Part shown: piece after piece, positions 7,454 to 16,580 of the stretch
Numbering within the stretch: the stretch's first letter is position 1
Layout: each line of letters opens with the position of its first letter
NCBI RefSeq assembly: GCF_039526385.1
Contig: NZ_BAAAIX010000033.1
Coordinates: 62,001 to 126,000 of the forward strand
DNA length: 64,000 bases
Direction: 5' to 3'
DNA from: Luteococcus peritonei
GTDB taxonomy: Bacteria > Actinomycetota > Actinomycetes > Propionibacteriales > Propionibacteriaceae
Notes under the pieces: model-generated
Seen by the model: the letters and a program-made list of their open reading frames with translations, nothing else
Told to the model about the DNA's origin: nothing
The model's database searches: none
Program-made: the position numbers and the translations under genes

Positions 7454-8944
7454 ATGACTGAAGCCAAAACCACCCACTCCCCGGCCGACGAGGGCCGTGG
7501 CGGCGAACCGTCGCTGAACCGCGTCATCGGCCCCGGCCTGCTGCTGCTGTTCATCATGGGCGACATCCTGGGCACCGGCGTCTACGCCCTCACCGGCAAG
7601 GTGGCGGCCCAGATCGGCGGCATCGTCTGGCTGCCCTTCCTGTGCGCCTTCATCGTGGCCCTGCTCACCGCCTTCTCCTACCTGGAGCTGGTGACCAAGT
7701 ACCCCCAGGCCGCCGGCGCGGCTCTCTACACGCAGCGTGCGTTCAAGAGCCACTTCTTCACCTTCATCGTGGCCTTCACGGTGATGTGCTCCGGCCTGAC
7801 CTCCTCCGCCTCCGCCTCCAAGGCCTTCGCCGGCAACTTCGCCGCGATGATGGGCTGGCACCTCGACGAGCACGGCATCGAGCTCAAGATGCTGGCCGCC
7901 GCCTTCCTGCTGATCGTGATGCTCGTGGTGCTGCGCGGCGTCTCGGAGTCGGTGAAGGTCAACGTGGTGCTGACCTGCATCGAGCTGTCCGGCCTGCTGA
8001 TCGTGATCGTGGTGGGCCTGTGGGCCATCTTCCACGGCGACGGCGACTTCTCCCGCCTCACCGAGGTGAAGGTGTCCGAGGGCAAGACCGCCTTCAGCGC
8101 CGTCACTGCGGCCACCGCCCTGGCCTTCTTCGCCATGGTGGGCTTCGAGGACTCGGTGAACATGGCCGAGGAGACCAAGGACCCGGTGCGCACCTTCCCG
8201 AAGATGCTGCTGCTGGGTCTGTGCCTCACCGGCTTCGTCTACGTGCTGATCGCCATCACCTCGGTGGCGCTGGTGTCGCCGGACAAGCTGGGCGTCGGGT
8301 CCACCCCGCTGCTGCAGGTGGTGCAGGTGGGCGCCCCGAACTTCCCGACCGGGCTGTTCGCCGGCATCACCATGTTCGCGGTCTCCAACACCGCCCTGCT
8401 GAACATGATGATGGCCTCGCGCCTGCTCTACGGCCTGGCGCACGAGCGTGTGCTGCCCCGCTCGCTGGGCAAGGTCAGCGCCCGCACCCGCACCCCCTAC
8501 GTCTCGATCGTCTTCACCACCCTGCTGGCCCTGGGCCTGGTCTGGTTCAGCAACCTGACCGCGCTGGGCGGCACCACCGCACTGCTGCTGCTGTGCGTCT
8601 TCACCGTGGTGAACATCGCGGTGCTGGTGCTGCGCAAGGATCGCGCCGACGAGCCGCACTTCCACACCCCGACGATCATGGCCGTGCTGGGCGCCATCAC
8701 CGCCTTCTTCCTGGCCAGCCCGCTCTCGGGTCGTGCCACCAGTGACTACAAGGTGGCCGGCTGGCTGCTGCTGGTGGGCATCGTGCTGGGCCTGGTGACC
8801 TATGCCATCAACCGCTTCGTCTACCACGAGGAGACCAAGCTGCACGATGTCGAGCACCTGGGCGACGTGGAGTGGGAGGCGGAGCACCCGCTGCCGCCGG
8901 AGCCCCCGCTCTTCGATGCCATCCGGAACAAGGACAAGGACTGA
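7454..8944 (+). CDS. APC-superfamily amino acid permease
   Basis: A 496-residue membrane protein with about 12-13 predicted helices. The N-terminal GDILGTGVYALTG is the substrate-binding unwound TM1 of APC permeases. TM6-like FAMVGFEDSVNMAEETKDP matches the conserved GFE...AEE region. The C-terminal 45 residues are cytoplasmic and acidic (LHDVEHLGDVEWEAEHPLP). An in-frame extension to 7286 reads through the preceding terminator and is not conserved, so the ATG at 7454 was chosen. Amino-acid specificity cannot be predicted. It is flanked by terminators and appears monocistronic. Confidence 0.9.
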   Translation: MTEAKTTHSPADEGRGGEPSLNRVIGPGLLLLFIMGDILGTGVYALTGKVAAQIGGIVWLPFLCAFIVALLTAFSYLELVTKYPQAAGAALYTQRAFKSHFFTFIVAFTVMCSGLTSSASASKAFAGNFAAMMGWHLDEHGIELKMLAAAFLLIVMLVVLRGVSESVKVNVVLTCIELSGLLIVIVVGLWAIFHGDGDFSRLTEVKVSEGKTAFSAVTAATALAFFAMVGFEDSVNMAEETKDPVRTFPKMLLLGLCLTGFVYVLIAITSVALVSPDKLGVGSTPLLQVVQVGAPNFPTGLFAGITMFAVSNTALLNMMMASRLLYGLAHERVLPRSLGKVSARTRTPYVSIVFTTLLALGLVWFSNLTALGGTTALLLLCVFTVVNIAVLVLRKDRADEPHFHTPTIMAVLGAITAFFLASPLSGRATSDYKVAGWLLLVGIVLGLVTYAINRFVYHEETKLHDVEHLGDVEWEAEHPLPPEPPLFDAIRNKDKD

Positions 8945-8974
8945 CCGAGCGCCTGCGGGCCGCCCGATCACGAT

Positions 8975-9020
8975 CCCCTCGACCCGCTCCCGCCTGCCAG
9001 GCGGGGACCGGGTCGGGGGG
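8975..9020 (+). terminator. hairpin terminator after the APC permease
   Basis: CCCCTCGACCCG pairs with CGGGTCGGGGGG, with an inner CCCGCCTG and AGGCGGGG stem, forming a long GC hairpin 30 nt after the stop. Confidence 0.75.
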
Positions 9021-9388
9021 ATTCGTGCTTTCCCGCCCATCAACCCATGGGGCCGCGGGGTGTGGGCGCCCGCCGAACCCTGGGATCTGCACTCTCGATG
9101 CCCGACCCAGGCGATGTTCGGCCGATTCGGCGATCGACGGTGCGGATCTCAGGCTTGGACGGCTGCCCCACTGTGGGTGGTGGGCCGGGGACAGCGGGTG
9201 ACGGAGCCTTGAAGAGATCCGGGGGCGTCCTCGCTGCATCAACCAGAATGCGCCACGATTCGCGCGTCGCGGGCCGACACGGCGCGTCTGGAGGTGGATC
9301 GTGGCGGGACCGGGTCGATCCGGCCGGACCGCTGGTCCGGGCGCCGTCAGTGGGAGCGCGGGGCGAATGTCCTGCCGGCCGGACACGA

Positions 9389-9421
9389 CAGGGCCGGCAC
9401 CCCGGGATGGTGCCGGCCCTG
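9389..9421 (-). terminator. hairpin terminator of the PutP-like gene
   Basis: CAGGGCCGGCACC and GGTGCCGGCCCTG form a perfect 13-bp stem with a 7-nt loop. It lies 22 nt past the minus-strand stop at 9444. Confidence 0.8.
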
Positions 9422-9443
9422 GTCGTCAGCCGGAGCAGCGTGC

Positions 9444-10961
9444 TCAGTCGTGCGCGTGCCTGACCGCGTGCACCGTCTCGTCGAACTCGGCCTCGATCTG
9501 CGGGTCGTGCTTGTAGGTGAACGAGCTGACCGCCCAGGCCACCAGCAGGCAGCCCAGGAAGCCGGGCAGGATCTCGTAGATGTCGAAGATGTGACCGGGC
9601 CCGCCGTCGACATTGCCGAACCAGCCCACGATCACGGCGCCGGTGATCATGCCGGCCAGGGCACCCCAGGTGGACAACTTCTTCCAGAACAGCGACAGCA
9701 GCACGATCGGGCCGAAGGAGGCGCCGAAGCCGGCCCAGGCGAAGGCCACCAGCGCCAGGATGGTGTCGTTCTGGGTCCAGGCCATGGCCGCGGCCACCAG
9801 CGAGACCACCAGCACGGCGATGCGGCCCATCATCACGTGGTGGTCGTCGGCCTTCTTGTCGGCACCGAGCGCCTTGTAGATGTCCTCCACCAGGGCCGAG
9901 GAGGTGACCAGCAGCTGGCTGGAGACCGTCGACATGATGGCGGCCAGCACGGCGGCCAGCATGAAGCCGGCGATCAGCGGGTGGAACAGGATCTGGCCCA
10001 TCTTGATGTAGACGGTCTCCGGGTCGTCGAGCACCTGGCCGTTCTTCTGGAACCAGGCGGCGCCCACCAGCGCGGTGCAGATAGCGCCGACGACGGCGAA
10101 GAGCATCCAGCCGATGCCGATCCGGCGCCCCATCCGCGCCTCGGCGGTGCTGCGCAGCGCCATGAAGCGGACGATGATGTGCGGCTGGCCGAAGTAGCCC
10201 AGCCCCCAGGCGACGGCGGAGATGATGCCCATCAGCGCCAGGCCGGTCATCGGGTGCGGCAGGACGGCCATCCGGTTCAACCCCGCGGCGGCATCGGACT
10301 CGTTGACCAGTCGGCTGACATTGCCGAAGCCGCCCAGGTTCAGCAGGCCCACGATCGGCACGGCCACCAGGGCGGCGGCCATCATGGCGCCCTGCACGAA
10401 GTCGGTGTAGCTCACGGCCAGGAAGCCGCCGAACAGGGTGTAGGCCACGGTCACGCCGGCCACGATCAGCATGCCGGTGCGGTAGCCGGTGCCCAGGCTG
10501 GACTCGAAGAAGACGCCGCCGGCCACCATGCCACTGGAGACGTAGAAGGTGAAGAAGACCAGGATGATCAGGCCCGAGGTGATCCGCAGGGCCCGGCTGG
10601 AGTCGCGCAGCCGGTTCTCCAGGAAGCTGGGCACGGTGATGGAGTCGTTGGCCACCTGGGTGTAGGCGCGCAGGCGCGGGGCGACGAACTTCCAGTTCAG
10701 CCAGGCGCCCAGAGTGAGGCCCACGGCGATCCAGGCCTCCACCAGGCCCTTGGCGTAGATGGCGCCGGGCAGGCCCATCAGCAGCCAGCCCGACATGTCC
10801 GCCGCGCCGGCCGAGAGGGCGGCCACGGCGGGGGAGAGCTCGCGCCCACCGAGCATGTAGTCGTTCAGGTTGTGGGTCTTGCGGTAGGAGTACCAGCCGA
10901 TGAACAGCATCGCAGCCATGTAGATGACCATCGCGATGATCAGGTAGAGCTTGTCACTCAT
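9444..10961 (-). CDS. putP: sodium/proline symporter (SSS family)
   Basis: A 505-residue sodium:solute symporter with 13 predicted helices and the length of PutP. Family segments include NDYMLGGRELSPAVAALSAG, ADMSGWLLMGLPGAIYAKGL (the Asp and Ser/Gly of the Na+ site) and GYFGQPHIIVRFMA. It should couple Na+ entry to uptake of proline or a close relative. The ATG at 10961 follows an AGGCCCTTC stretch and immediately starts a typical TM1. An extension to 11111 would overlap the divergent lipB promoter and is rejected. There is no PutA or proline dehydrogenase nearby. Confidence 0.92.
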   Translation of the reverse strand: MSDKLYLIIAMVIYMAAMLFIGWYSYRKTHNLNDYMLGGRELSPAVAALSAGAADMSGWLLMGLPGAIYAKGLVEAWIAVGLTLGAWLNWKFVAPRLRAYTQVANDSITVPSFLENRLRDSSRALRITSGLIILVFFTFYVSSGMVAGGVFFESSLGTGYRTGMLIVAGVTVAYTLFGGFLAVSYTDFVQGAMMAAALVAVPIVGLLNLGGFGNVSRLVNESDAAAGLNRMAVLPHPMTGLALMGIISAVAWGLGYFGQPHIIVRFMALRSTAEARMGRRIGIGWMLFAVVGAICTALVGAAWFQKNGQVLDDPETVYIKMGQILFHPLIAGFMLAAVLAAIMSTVSSQLLVTSSALVEDIYKALGADKKADDHHVMMGRIAVLVVSLVAAAMAWTQNDTILALVAFAWAGFGASFGPIVLLSLFWKKLSTWGALAGMITGAVIVGWFGNVDGGPGHIFDIYEILPGFLGCLLVAWAVSSFTYKHDPQIEAEFDETVHAVRHAHD

Positions 10962-11052
10962 GAAGGGCCTTTCGAGCTCCCGGGGGGCCGTGCAGGGGTT
11001 GCCGCAAGATACCGCGTGCCGGGGCTGTGGAGAAGGGCTTTCCACGTCGGCG

Positions 11053-11058
11053 TATGCT
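11053..11058 (+). promoter_or_regulatory. leaderless -10 hexamer of lipB
   Basis: TATGCT, 7 nt before the GTG at 11066. The hexamer includes the ATG that would otherwise be an alternative start at 11054, so it favours the GTG. Confidence 0.45.
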
Positions 11059-11065
11059 CCACCGG

Positions 11066-11893
11066 GTGACCGTCGAGTTCGAATACCTGGGCCTGGACCA
11101 CCTCCCACCACGACGGATGGAGTACCACCGGGCCTGGCAGCGGCAGCGCGAGGTGCACGAACTGGTGAGCACCGGGCAGGCCCCCGACCGGGTGCTCTTC
11201 GTGGAGCACGACGCCGTCTACACCGCCGGCCGCCAGACCCTGGCCGAGGAGCGTCCCTTCGACGGGACGCCCGTGGTGGACGTCGACCGGGGCGGCAAGA
11301 TCACCTGGCACGGTCCCGGCCAGCTGGTGGGCTACCCGATCGTGCGGCTGCCCGACCGGGTGGGCGTGGTGGACCATGTGCGACGCGTCGAGCAGGCCGT
11401 CATCGACGTGCTCGCCCTCTACGGCATCCAGGCCGGGCGGGTGCCGGGCCGCACCGGTGTCTGGCTGCCCGCCGACGACCCCTCCACCGTGACCCCCGCC
11501 GTGCCCGGCGCCAGCCACCATGCGAAGTCCACCGAGCGCACCGGCAACTACACCCCCGGCGTCCCCGACGCCGAGGCGATCGCCCCGCTGCAGCTCTCCG
11601 GCGTGCTGGGCCAGCCGGCCCCCGCCGCGCCGCGCACCGGACGCCCGGAGCGCAAGATCTGCGCCATCGGCATCCGGGTGACCAGGCGGACCACCATGCA
11701 CGGCTTCGCGATCAACGTGGACAACGAGTCCGCGGGCTTCGACAACATCGTCCCATGCGGCATCCCCGATGCCGGGGTGACCACCATGGCCGCCGAGATG
11801 GCGGGCCCGCCGCCCAGCCTGCACGAGCTGGCCACGGCGCTGGAACCACTGCTGACGACCCATCTTTCCCGGGAAGGTAACCTGAGCCTGTGA
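11066..11893 (+). CDS. lipB: octanoyltransferase LipB
   Basis: A 275-residue enzyme transferring octanoyl from acyl carrier protein to lipoyl-dependent proteins, the first step of lipoate synthesis. It has the conserved GGKITWHGPGQLVGYPI block and the Lys197 and Cys231 pair (RKICAIG and VPCGIP) that form the catalytic dyad. It is longer than the usual 210-230 residues because about 60 residues, rich in Pro and Thr, separate GVWL from the catalytic lysine. In-frame GTG 11027 and ATG 11054 are possible starts. GTG 11066 is preferred because of the upstream TATGCT. It overlaps lipA by four bases. Confidence 0.94.
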   Translation: MTVEFEYLGLDHLPPRRMEYHRAWQRQREVHELVSTGQAPDRVLFVEHDAVYTAGRQTLAEERPFDGTPVVDVDRGGKITWHGPGQLVGYPIVRLPDRVGVVDHVRRVEQAVIDVLALYGIQAGRVPGRTGVWLPADDPSTVTPAVPGASHHAKSTERTGNYTPGVPDAEAIAPLQLSGVLGQPAPAAPRTGRPERKICAIGIRVTRRTTMHGFAINVDNESAGFDNIVPCGIPDAGVTTMAAEMAGPPPSLHELATALEPLLTTHLSREGNLSL

Positions 11894-12813
11894 CGATCGC
11901 TCCTGAAGGCCGCAAGCTGCTCCGCGTCGAGGTCAAGAACTCGCAGACCCCCATCGAGAAGAAGCCGGCCTGGATCAAGACCACCGCCAAGATGGGTCCG
12001 GAGTACCGGGACCTGCAGAACCTGGTGAAGGGCGAGGACCTGCACACCGTCTGCCAGGAGGCCGGCTGCCCCAACATCTTCGAGTGCTGGGAGGACCGCG
12101 AGGCCACCTTCCTGATCGGTGGCGACCAGTGCACCCGTCGCTGCGACTTCTGCCAGATCGAGTCCGCCAAGCCGGAGGGTTACGACACCGCCGAGCCGCT
12201 GCGCGTGGCCGAGAGCGTGCAGAAGATGGGCCTGCGCTATGCCACCGTCACCGGCGTCTGCCGCGACGACCTCGAGGACGAGGGCGCCTGGCTCTACGCC
12301 GAGACCATCCGCAAGATCCATGAGCTGAACCCGGGCGTCGGCGTCGAGATGCTGGCCCCCGACTTCTCCGGCCGCCCCGAGCTGCTGCAGCAGCTCTTCG
12401 ACGCCCGCCCCGAGGTCTTCGGCCACAACGTGGAGACCGTGCCGCGCATCTTCAAGCGGATCCGCCCCGGCTTCCGCTACGAGCGCTCGCTCGAGGTGCT
12501 GACCATGGCCCGCGAGGCCGGGCTGGTCACCAAGTCGAACCTGATCCTGGGCATGGGCGAGACCCGCGAGGAGATCAGCCAGGCGATGCAGGACCTGTTC
12601 GACGCCGGCACCGAGCTGCTCACCATCACCCAGTACCTGCGCCCGGCCGTCACCCTGCTGCCGATCGACCGCTGGGTCACCCCGCAGGAGTTCGACGAGC
12701 TGGCCGAGGAGGCCACCGAGATCGGCTTCACCGGTGTCATGTCCGGGCCCATGGTCCGCTCCAGCTACCGGGCCGGACGCCTGTACCGCCAGGCCATCGA
12801 GGCGCGCGGCTGA
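11890..12813 (+). CDS. lipA: lipoyl synthase LipA
   Basis: A 307-residue radical SAM enzyme inserting two sulfurs into the octanoyl chain made by LipB. Both iron-sulfur clusters are visible. Cys55, Cys60 and Cys66 (CxxxxCxxxxxC) hold the auxiliary cluster, and Cys81, Cys85 and Cys88 (CxxxCxxC) hold the SAM cluster. The C-terminal RSSY motif that supplies the serine ligand of the auxiliary cluster is present. The start GTG overlaps the lipB stop (GTGA), so the two are translationally coupled. Confidence 0.97.
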   Translation: MTIAPEGRKLLRVEVKNSQTPIEKKPAWIKTTAKMGPEYRDLQNLVKGEDLHTVCQEAGCPNIFECWEDREATFLIGGDQCTRRCDFCQIESAKPEGYDTAEPLRVAESVQKMGLRYATVTGVCRDDLEDEGAWLYAETIRKIHELNPGVGVEMLAPDFSGRPELLQQLFDARPEVFGHNVETVPRIFKRIRPGFRYERSLEVLTMAREAGLVTKSNLILGMGETREEISQAMQDLFDAGTELLTITQYLRPAVTLLPIDRWVTPQEFDELAEEATEIGFTGVMSGPMVRSSYRAGRLYRQAIEARG

Positions 12814-12897
12814 CCCGCTGGGGCTCGCAAGTTAACAAGTTGACTGGTTTTCCAGCACCCCGACCGCCCGCCCCCCGGACCGGTACAGGAGACTGGA

Positions 12898-13203
12898 ATG
12901 CCTGACAGGCAAGCAATTCGGGGGTGGCACATGGAGACGGCAGAGCGCGTCAAGGGTGGCTTCGAGCTGGTCCTGACCGAGCACGACGACAAGCAGGCGA
13001 TCTACGAGACATGGGTGGCGCTGAGCACCGATTCTCACGGCTTCCATCGCTACATCATCAGCACCGGCGTCTGTGAACGGTTGGACAAGACCAAGCCCAC
13101 CGAGTGCGACCTCTCGCTGGCCACCCGGATCGCCGGGGTGATCAACCGCGCCGTGGAGCAGACCGGCCAGCTGCCGGAGCGGATCACCCGCGAGTACTGG
13201 TGA
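12898..13203 (+). CDS. small hypothetical protein
   Basis: A 101-residue soluble protein without a signal or TM segment, not recognised. It is rich in charged residues and contains TEHDDKQAIYETWVALS, then SDSHGFHRYIISTGVCERL, a strand-rich pattern. AGGAG lies 6 nt before the ATG at 12898, which decides this start over the internal ATG at 12931. It follows lipA by 84 nt that include an AT-rich AAGTTAACAAGTTGAC stretch, possibly its own promoter. Confidence 0.75.
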   Translation: MPDRQAIRGWHMETAERVKGGFELVLTEHDDKQAIYETWVALSTDSHGFHRYIISTGVCERLDKTKPTECDLSLATRIAGVINRAVEQTGQLPERITREYW

Positions 13204-13344
13204 GCCATGGCCCGGTGACGGGCAGGCTCCGCAGCGGTTCCAGGCCCGCGCGCACCATGCCGGGCAGGGTCAGGATGCCCGACCTCAGCACGGGCCAGAT
13301 CCTGGCCGGGCGCCGGTGGGCCCTGGACCGCGCTGGGTCGGCAT

Positions 13345-13397
13345 CACGGCCGTTGCGTGGGCTTCACGGCTGTTGCGTGGGCTTCACGGCTGTTGCA
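13345..13397. repeat. 20-bp tandem repeat, 2.6 copies
   Basis: The unit CACGGCTGTTGCGTGGGCTT occurs twice (13345 with one change, 13365), followed by a partial third copy from 13385. It lies in the 271-nt gap between the small hypothetical gene and the convergent MFS gene, which holds nothing else recognisable. Confidence 0.85.
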
Positions 13398-13474
13398 ACG
13401 GGGGCGATGCAGCTCGACCAGCCGCGATCGGCCATCCAGGGGCCCCGAGCCGCCGCCAGCTGCCAGTGCCTGGC

Positions 13475-14803
13475 TCAGGCGGCGCCGCGGGCATCCAGGT
13501 CCGTCCCCCGGTTGAAGGTGGCCGAGCCCATCGGGCGGCTGGCCAGCCAGAACAGTGCAGCAGTGAGCGCATAGCTGACGCCGATCCCGGCCAGCACCAG
13601 GTGCGAGGCGCCGTCCTCGGGCAGCAGCACCATGCCCAGCACGGCAGCCAGCACGATGGCCGCGTTGAAGATGCCGTCATAGATCACGAAGACGCGGCCC
13701 TTCACGTCCTCGTCGACGTGGGCCTGCACGACGGTGTCGACGCAGATCTTGACCGACTGGGCGAACCAGCCCACCAGGAAGCTGGCCACCACCAGGCTCC
13801 AACGGTTCAGCACGCTGCCCGGACCCAGCTGCACCACGGCGCTGGCCAGCAGCAGCGCCACCATGGTGGCGCGCATCCCCAGCCGACGGGCCAGCGGTGG
13901 GACCAGCAGCACCGAGAGCGCGAAACCCACGCCGGAGGCACCCATCCACAGCCCGATGTCCGCCATGGCGCCGGTGACGTCGTCGGGGGCATGCAGGTGG
14001 CGGCGAAAGACCAGCAGCGCGGTCACCATGGTGAGGCCGTAGCAGACGCGCTGCACCGTGATGGTGGCCAGGCCGAGCAGGGCGGGTCGACGCCCGGCCA
14101 GGTGGCGCCCGGCGTCGGCGATCGCCTGCAGGGTCTCGCTGGCGCGGGTGCGCGGGGCGGGAACCAGCGGGCCCAGGTCGCGGCTGCCCAGCCTCGTCGC
14201 CACCAGGCAGGAGCAGGCCCACATCGCGGCGGCGCAGCAGAAGATCACGGCATCGGCCAGGTTCGCGCTCCACGGGGAGGCCAGCCGGATCCCGGCGGCC
14301 AGGCCGCCGCCCAGCAGCACCCCCAGGGGGCCGATCATCGGCATCACGGCCGAGGCGGTGAGGAATTCGTCGTCGTCGATGGTGTGCTGCAGCCCCGCTG
14401 CCAGCCCGGCCAGCACGAAGCGGTTCAGGGCCAGGGCCACCATCAGGCAGCCGAAGAGCAGGCCCGACAGCAGCGGGCCGCTGGCAGCACCGGCCACCAG
14501 ACCGGCGATCACCAGCGCCAGCAGGCAGCGCGTGGCGTCCACCACCACCGCCACGGTGCGGCGCGACCAGCGGTCCAGCAGTCCGGAGACGAAGGGACCC
14601 ACGATGCTGAAGGGCATCAGGGTGATGGCGAACATGGCCGCGATCGAGGCCGCGTCGGGCTGCTGGGCGGGGTTGAACAGGATGTGGGAGGCCATCCCCA
14701 CCTGCAGGGTGCCGTCCGCGGTCTGGGTGAGCGCGCGGATGGTGAACAGCTTGCGGAACCTCGGATGGCGCAGCAGGTGCTGCAGCTGGCGCGCGAAGTT
14801 CAC
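13475..14803 (-). CDS. MFS transporter
   Basis: A 442-residue protein of 12 predicted TM helices, with the MFS-type loop FVSGLLDRWSRRTVAVVVD after TM2. The substrate is unknown. Family members with a similar layout (FARQLQHLLRHPRFRKLFTIRALTQ at the N-terminus, LDRWSRR loop) are usually annotated as efflux carriers. The GTG at 14803 was chosen because AGGAG stands 5 nt before it. Readings further upstream overlap the divergent oxidoreductase gene. The C-terminal 15 residues are soluble. Confidence 0.85.
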   Translation of the reverse strand: MNFARQLQHLLRHPRFRKLFTIRALTQTADGTLQVGMASHILFNPAQQPDAASIAAMFAITLMPFSIVGPFVSGLLDRWSRRTVAVVVDATRCLLALVIAGLVAGAASGPLLSGLLFGCLMVALALNRFVLAGLAAGLQHTIDDDEFLTASAVMPMIGPLGVLLGGGLAAGIRLASPWSANLADAVIFCCAAAMWACSCLVATRLGSRDLGPLVPAPRTRASETLQAIADAGRHLAGRRPALLGLATITVQRVCYGLTMVTALLVFRRHLHAPDDVTGAMADIGLWMGASGVGFALSVLLVPPLARRLGMRATMVALLLASAVVQLGPGSVLNRWSLVVASFLVGWFAQSVKICVDTVVQAHVDEDVKGRVFVIYDGIFNAAIVLAAVLGMVLLPEDGASHLVLAGIGVSYALTAALFWLASRPMGSATFNRGTDLDARGAA

Positions 14804-14891
14804 GGGGCTCCTGCCTGTGGCCGATGACGAGGCCCACAGCCTACGCGCTGCTCGTTCACCCGGTACTTGTCCGGAGCGGTTGAATGGAGCC

Positions 14892-15989
14892 ATGACTGCC
14901 CCTGATGCCACCCTGTTCTCCCCGATCCAGCTCGACCGGCTCACCGTGCCCAACCGGCTGTGGGTCTCGCCGATGTGCCAGTACTCCGTGGAGCAGATGG
15001 ACGGCGTCCCCACCCGCTGGCACCAGGTGCACTACGGCAGCTTCGCCCTGGGCGGCTGGGGCCTGGTGGTCACCGAGGCCACGGCGGTGCTGCCGGAGGG
15101 ACGGATCAGCCCCTTCGACACCGGTATCTGGAACGACGAGCAGGTGGCGGCCTGGCGCGAGGTGACCGACTTCTCCCACGCCCAGGGCGTGCCGATCGGC
15201 ATCCAGCTGGCCCATGCCGGCCGGAAGGCGAGCACCGACCGCTGGTGGCCCGGTGTCGCGGGCCGCAACATCCCCGCCGAGGAGGGCGGCTGGACTCCGG
15301 TGGGACCCACCTCCGCACGCTGGGAGTCCGAGGAGTACACCACCGAGGTCACCGAGATGAGCCCGGAGCAGATCGGTGAGGTCGTCGAGGCCTTCGGCCA
15401 GGCCGCCCGACGCGCGGAGCAGGCGGGCTTCGACGTGCTGGAGGTGCACGCCGCCCACGGCTACCTGCTGCACCAGTTCTACTCGCCGCTGTCCAACACC
15501 CGCACCGACGAGTGGGGCGGCAGCTTCGAGAACCGGGTGCGGCTGCTGTTGCAGGTGGTGGATGCGGTGAAGCAGGCCAGCTCGCTGCCGGTCATGGTGC
15601 GGATCTCCGCCACGGACTGGACCGAGGGTGGCTGGTCCGCCGAGGACTCCGTGGCGCTGTGCCGGCTGCTGCGCGAGCACGGGGTTGCCCTGGTGGACGT
15701 CTCCACCGGCGGCAACAACCCGATCTCGATCAAGGTCGGGCCCGCCTACCAGCTGCCCTTCGCGGAGCAGGTGCGCGCCGAGGCCGGCATCCCGGTGGCC
15801 AGTGTCGGCATGATCTCCGATGCCGAGCAGGCCGAGCAGATCGTCGCCGACGGTCGAGCCGATGCCGTCTTCATGGGTCGCACGGCCCTGCGTGACCCGA
15901 TGTTCGCGCTGCGTGCCGCCCATGAGCTGGGCGTCGCGGCCACCGAGGTGAACTGGCGCCCGCAGCGCTGGCGCGGCGCCTGGCGCTGA
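14892..15989 (+). CDS. NADH:flavin oxidoreductase, old yellow enzyme (YqjM-like)
   Basis: A 365-residue FMN-dependent ene-reductase of the thermophilic-like or YqjM class. PMCQYS near residue 27-32 carries the Cys29 that tunes FMN in this class. The active-site His pair is in VHAAHGYLLHQFYSPLSN. QLAHAGRKAS and the C-terminal VGMISDAEQAEQI and DAVFMGRTALRDP contribute to FMN phosphate binding. Such enzymes reduce activated C=C bonds using NAD(P)H; the natural substrate is unknown. It is divergent from the MFS gene, and its start follows GGAG. Confidence 0.92.
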   Translation: MTAPDATLFSPIQLDRLTVPNRLWVSPMCQYSVEQMDGVPTRWHQVHYGSFALGGWGLVVTEATAVLPEGRISPFDTGIWNDEQVAAWREVTDFSHAQGVPIGIQLAHAGRKASTDRWWPGVAGRNIPAEEGGWTPVGPTSARWESEEYTTEVTEMSPEQIGEVVEAFGQAARRAEQAGFDVLEVHAAHGYLLHQFYSPLSNTRTDEWGGSFENRVRLLLQVVDAVKQASSLPVMVRISATDWTEGGWSAEDSVALCRLLREHGVALVDVSTGGNNPISIKVGPAYQLPFAEQVRAEAGIPVASVGMISDAEQAEQIVADGRADAVFMGRTALRDPMFALRAAHELGVAATEVNWRPQRWRGAWR

Positions 15990-15998
15990 GACCGACGG

Positions 15999-16391
15999 TC
16001 AGCCGGTGGCCAGGCGCCAGTCCAGGAATTCGCGCAGGTCGCCGGTTTCGCCGTCGCGACCGCCGCGGCCCACCTGCAGCGGCGGCGGGCTGGGCTGCAG
16101 CTTCACACCGGTGAAGCGAGCCATCCTGCCGCCCGGCACGGTCAGGACGTAGTAGCCGCCGTCCGTGCCGATGGCGATGGAGCGGTTGCGACGCAGGTAC
16201 CAGCCCTGCTTGTCGGTTCGGGCCTGACCGCCGCCCATCAGGGCGGCCTGCAGCGGCTCGGGGGCGATCCCGCGTCGGGTGGCCTCGGTGACGAAGTCGT
16301 CGATCATCTGCTGGGCCCGCTCCGCCTCGGCCCGGACCGCCTGCTCGTTGAGCTCGACGCGACGGCGGGCGTCCTCCTGGCGCTGTGACAT
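15999..16391 (-). CDS. small hypothetical protein
   Basis: A 130-residue protein, not recognised. The first 50 residues are a charged helix (RRRVELNEQAVRAEAERAQQ), and the rest is strand-rich with KQGWYLRRNRSIAIGTDGGYYVLTVPGG. No signal peptide or TM segment. A TAGAGT hexamer (16398-16403) lies 6 nt before the ATG, so the mRNA is probably leaderless. Its stop is 9 nt from the stop of the convergent oxidoreductase gene. Confidence 0.78.
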   Translation of the reverse strand: MSQRQEDARRRVELNEQAVRAEAERAQQMIDDFVTEATRRGIAPEPLQAALMGGGQARTDKQGWYLRRNRSIAIGTDGGYYVLTVPGGRMARFTGVKLQPSPPPLQVGRGGRDGETGDLREFLDWRLATG

Positions 16392-16544
16392 GGGCCAACT
16401 CTAGGCCTGGAGGCTGGGCCGCAGCGGGCTGGGGGCCGGGGGCCGAGGCATGGGAGCGATCTCGCAGGACGAGTTCGGCAGCAATTCCTTCAGACAGCTC
16501 TGACTACGGGTGGTAGGAGCTTGTTCGTTCAAAAGAAAGAGGCA

Positions 16545-16580
16545 CCTGGAGGCCGCTGGTCACCCCCAGCGACCTCCAGG
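16545..16580. repeat. orphan inverted repeat, possible minus-strand terminator
   Basis: CCTGGAGG-C-CGCTGG pairs with CCAGCG-A-CCTCCAGG around a 6-nt loop, giving 14 bp with one mismatch. On the minus strand it is followed by TGCCTCTTTCTTTTG, which looks like a terminator tail. It lies 258 nt beyond the main terminator of the ABC operon, so it is either a second stop or the end of an unseen small transcript. Confidence 0.55.

Larger units (their letters stand above)
8945..9443. other. gene-free intergenic region between convergent transporter genes
   Basis: About 500 nt between the APC permease and the PutP-like gene. It holds one hairpin terminator at each end. The middle (about 9021-9388) has open frames only by GC bias; none begins with a convincing ribosome site or resembles a known family. 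No RNA gene was recognised. Confidence 0.6.

Noticed and set aside
9294..11069. A 591-residue plus-strand open frame opposite putP
   Set aside because: Low-complexity shadow of a clear sodium symporter gene on the other strand.
12814..12897. tRNA or riboswitch in the lipA downstream gap
   Set aside because: AAGTTAACAAGTTGAC is AT-rich but no cloverleaf or known aptamer can be drawn.
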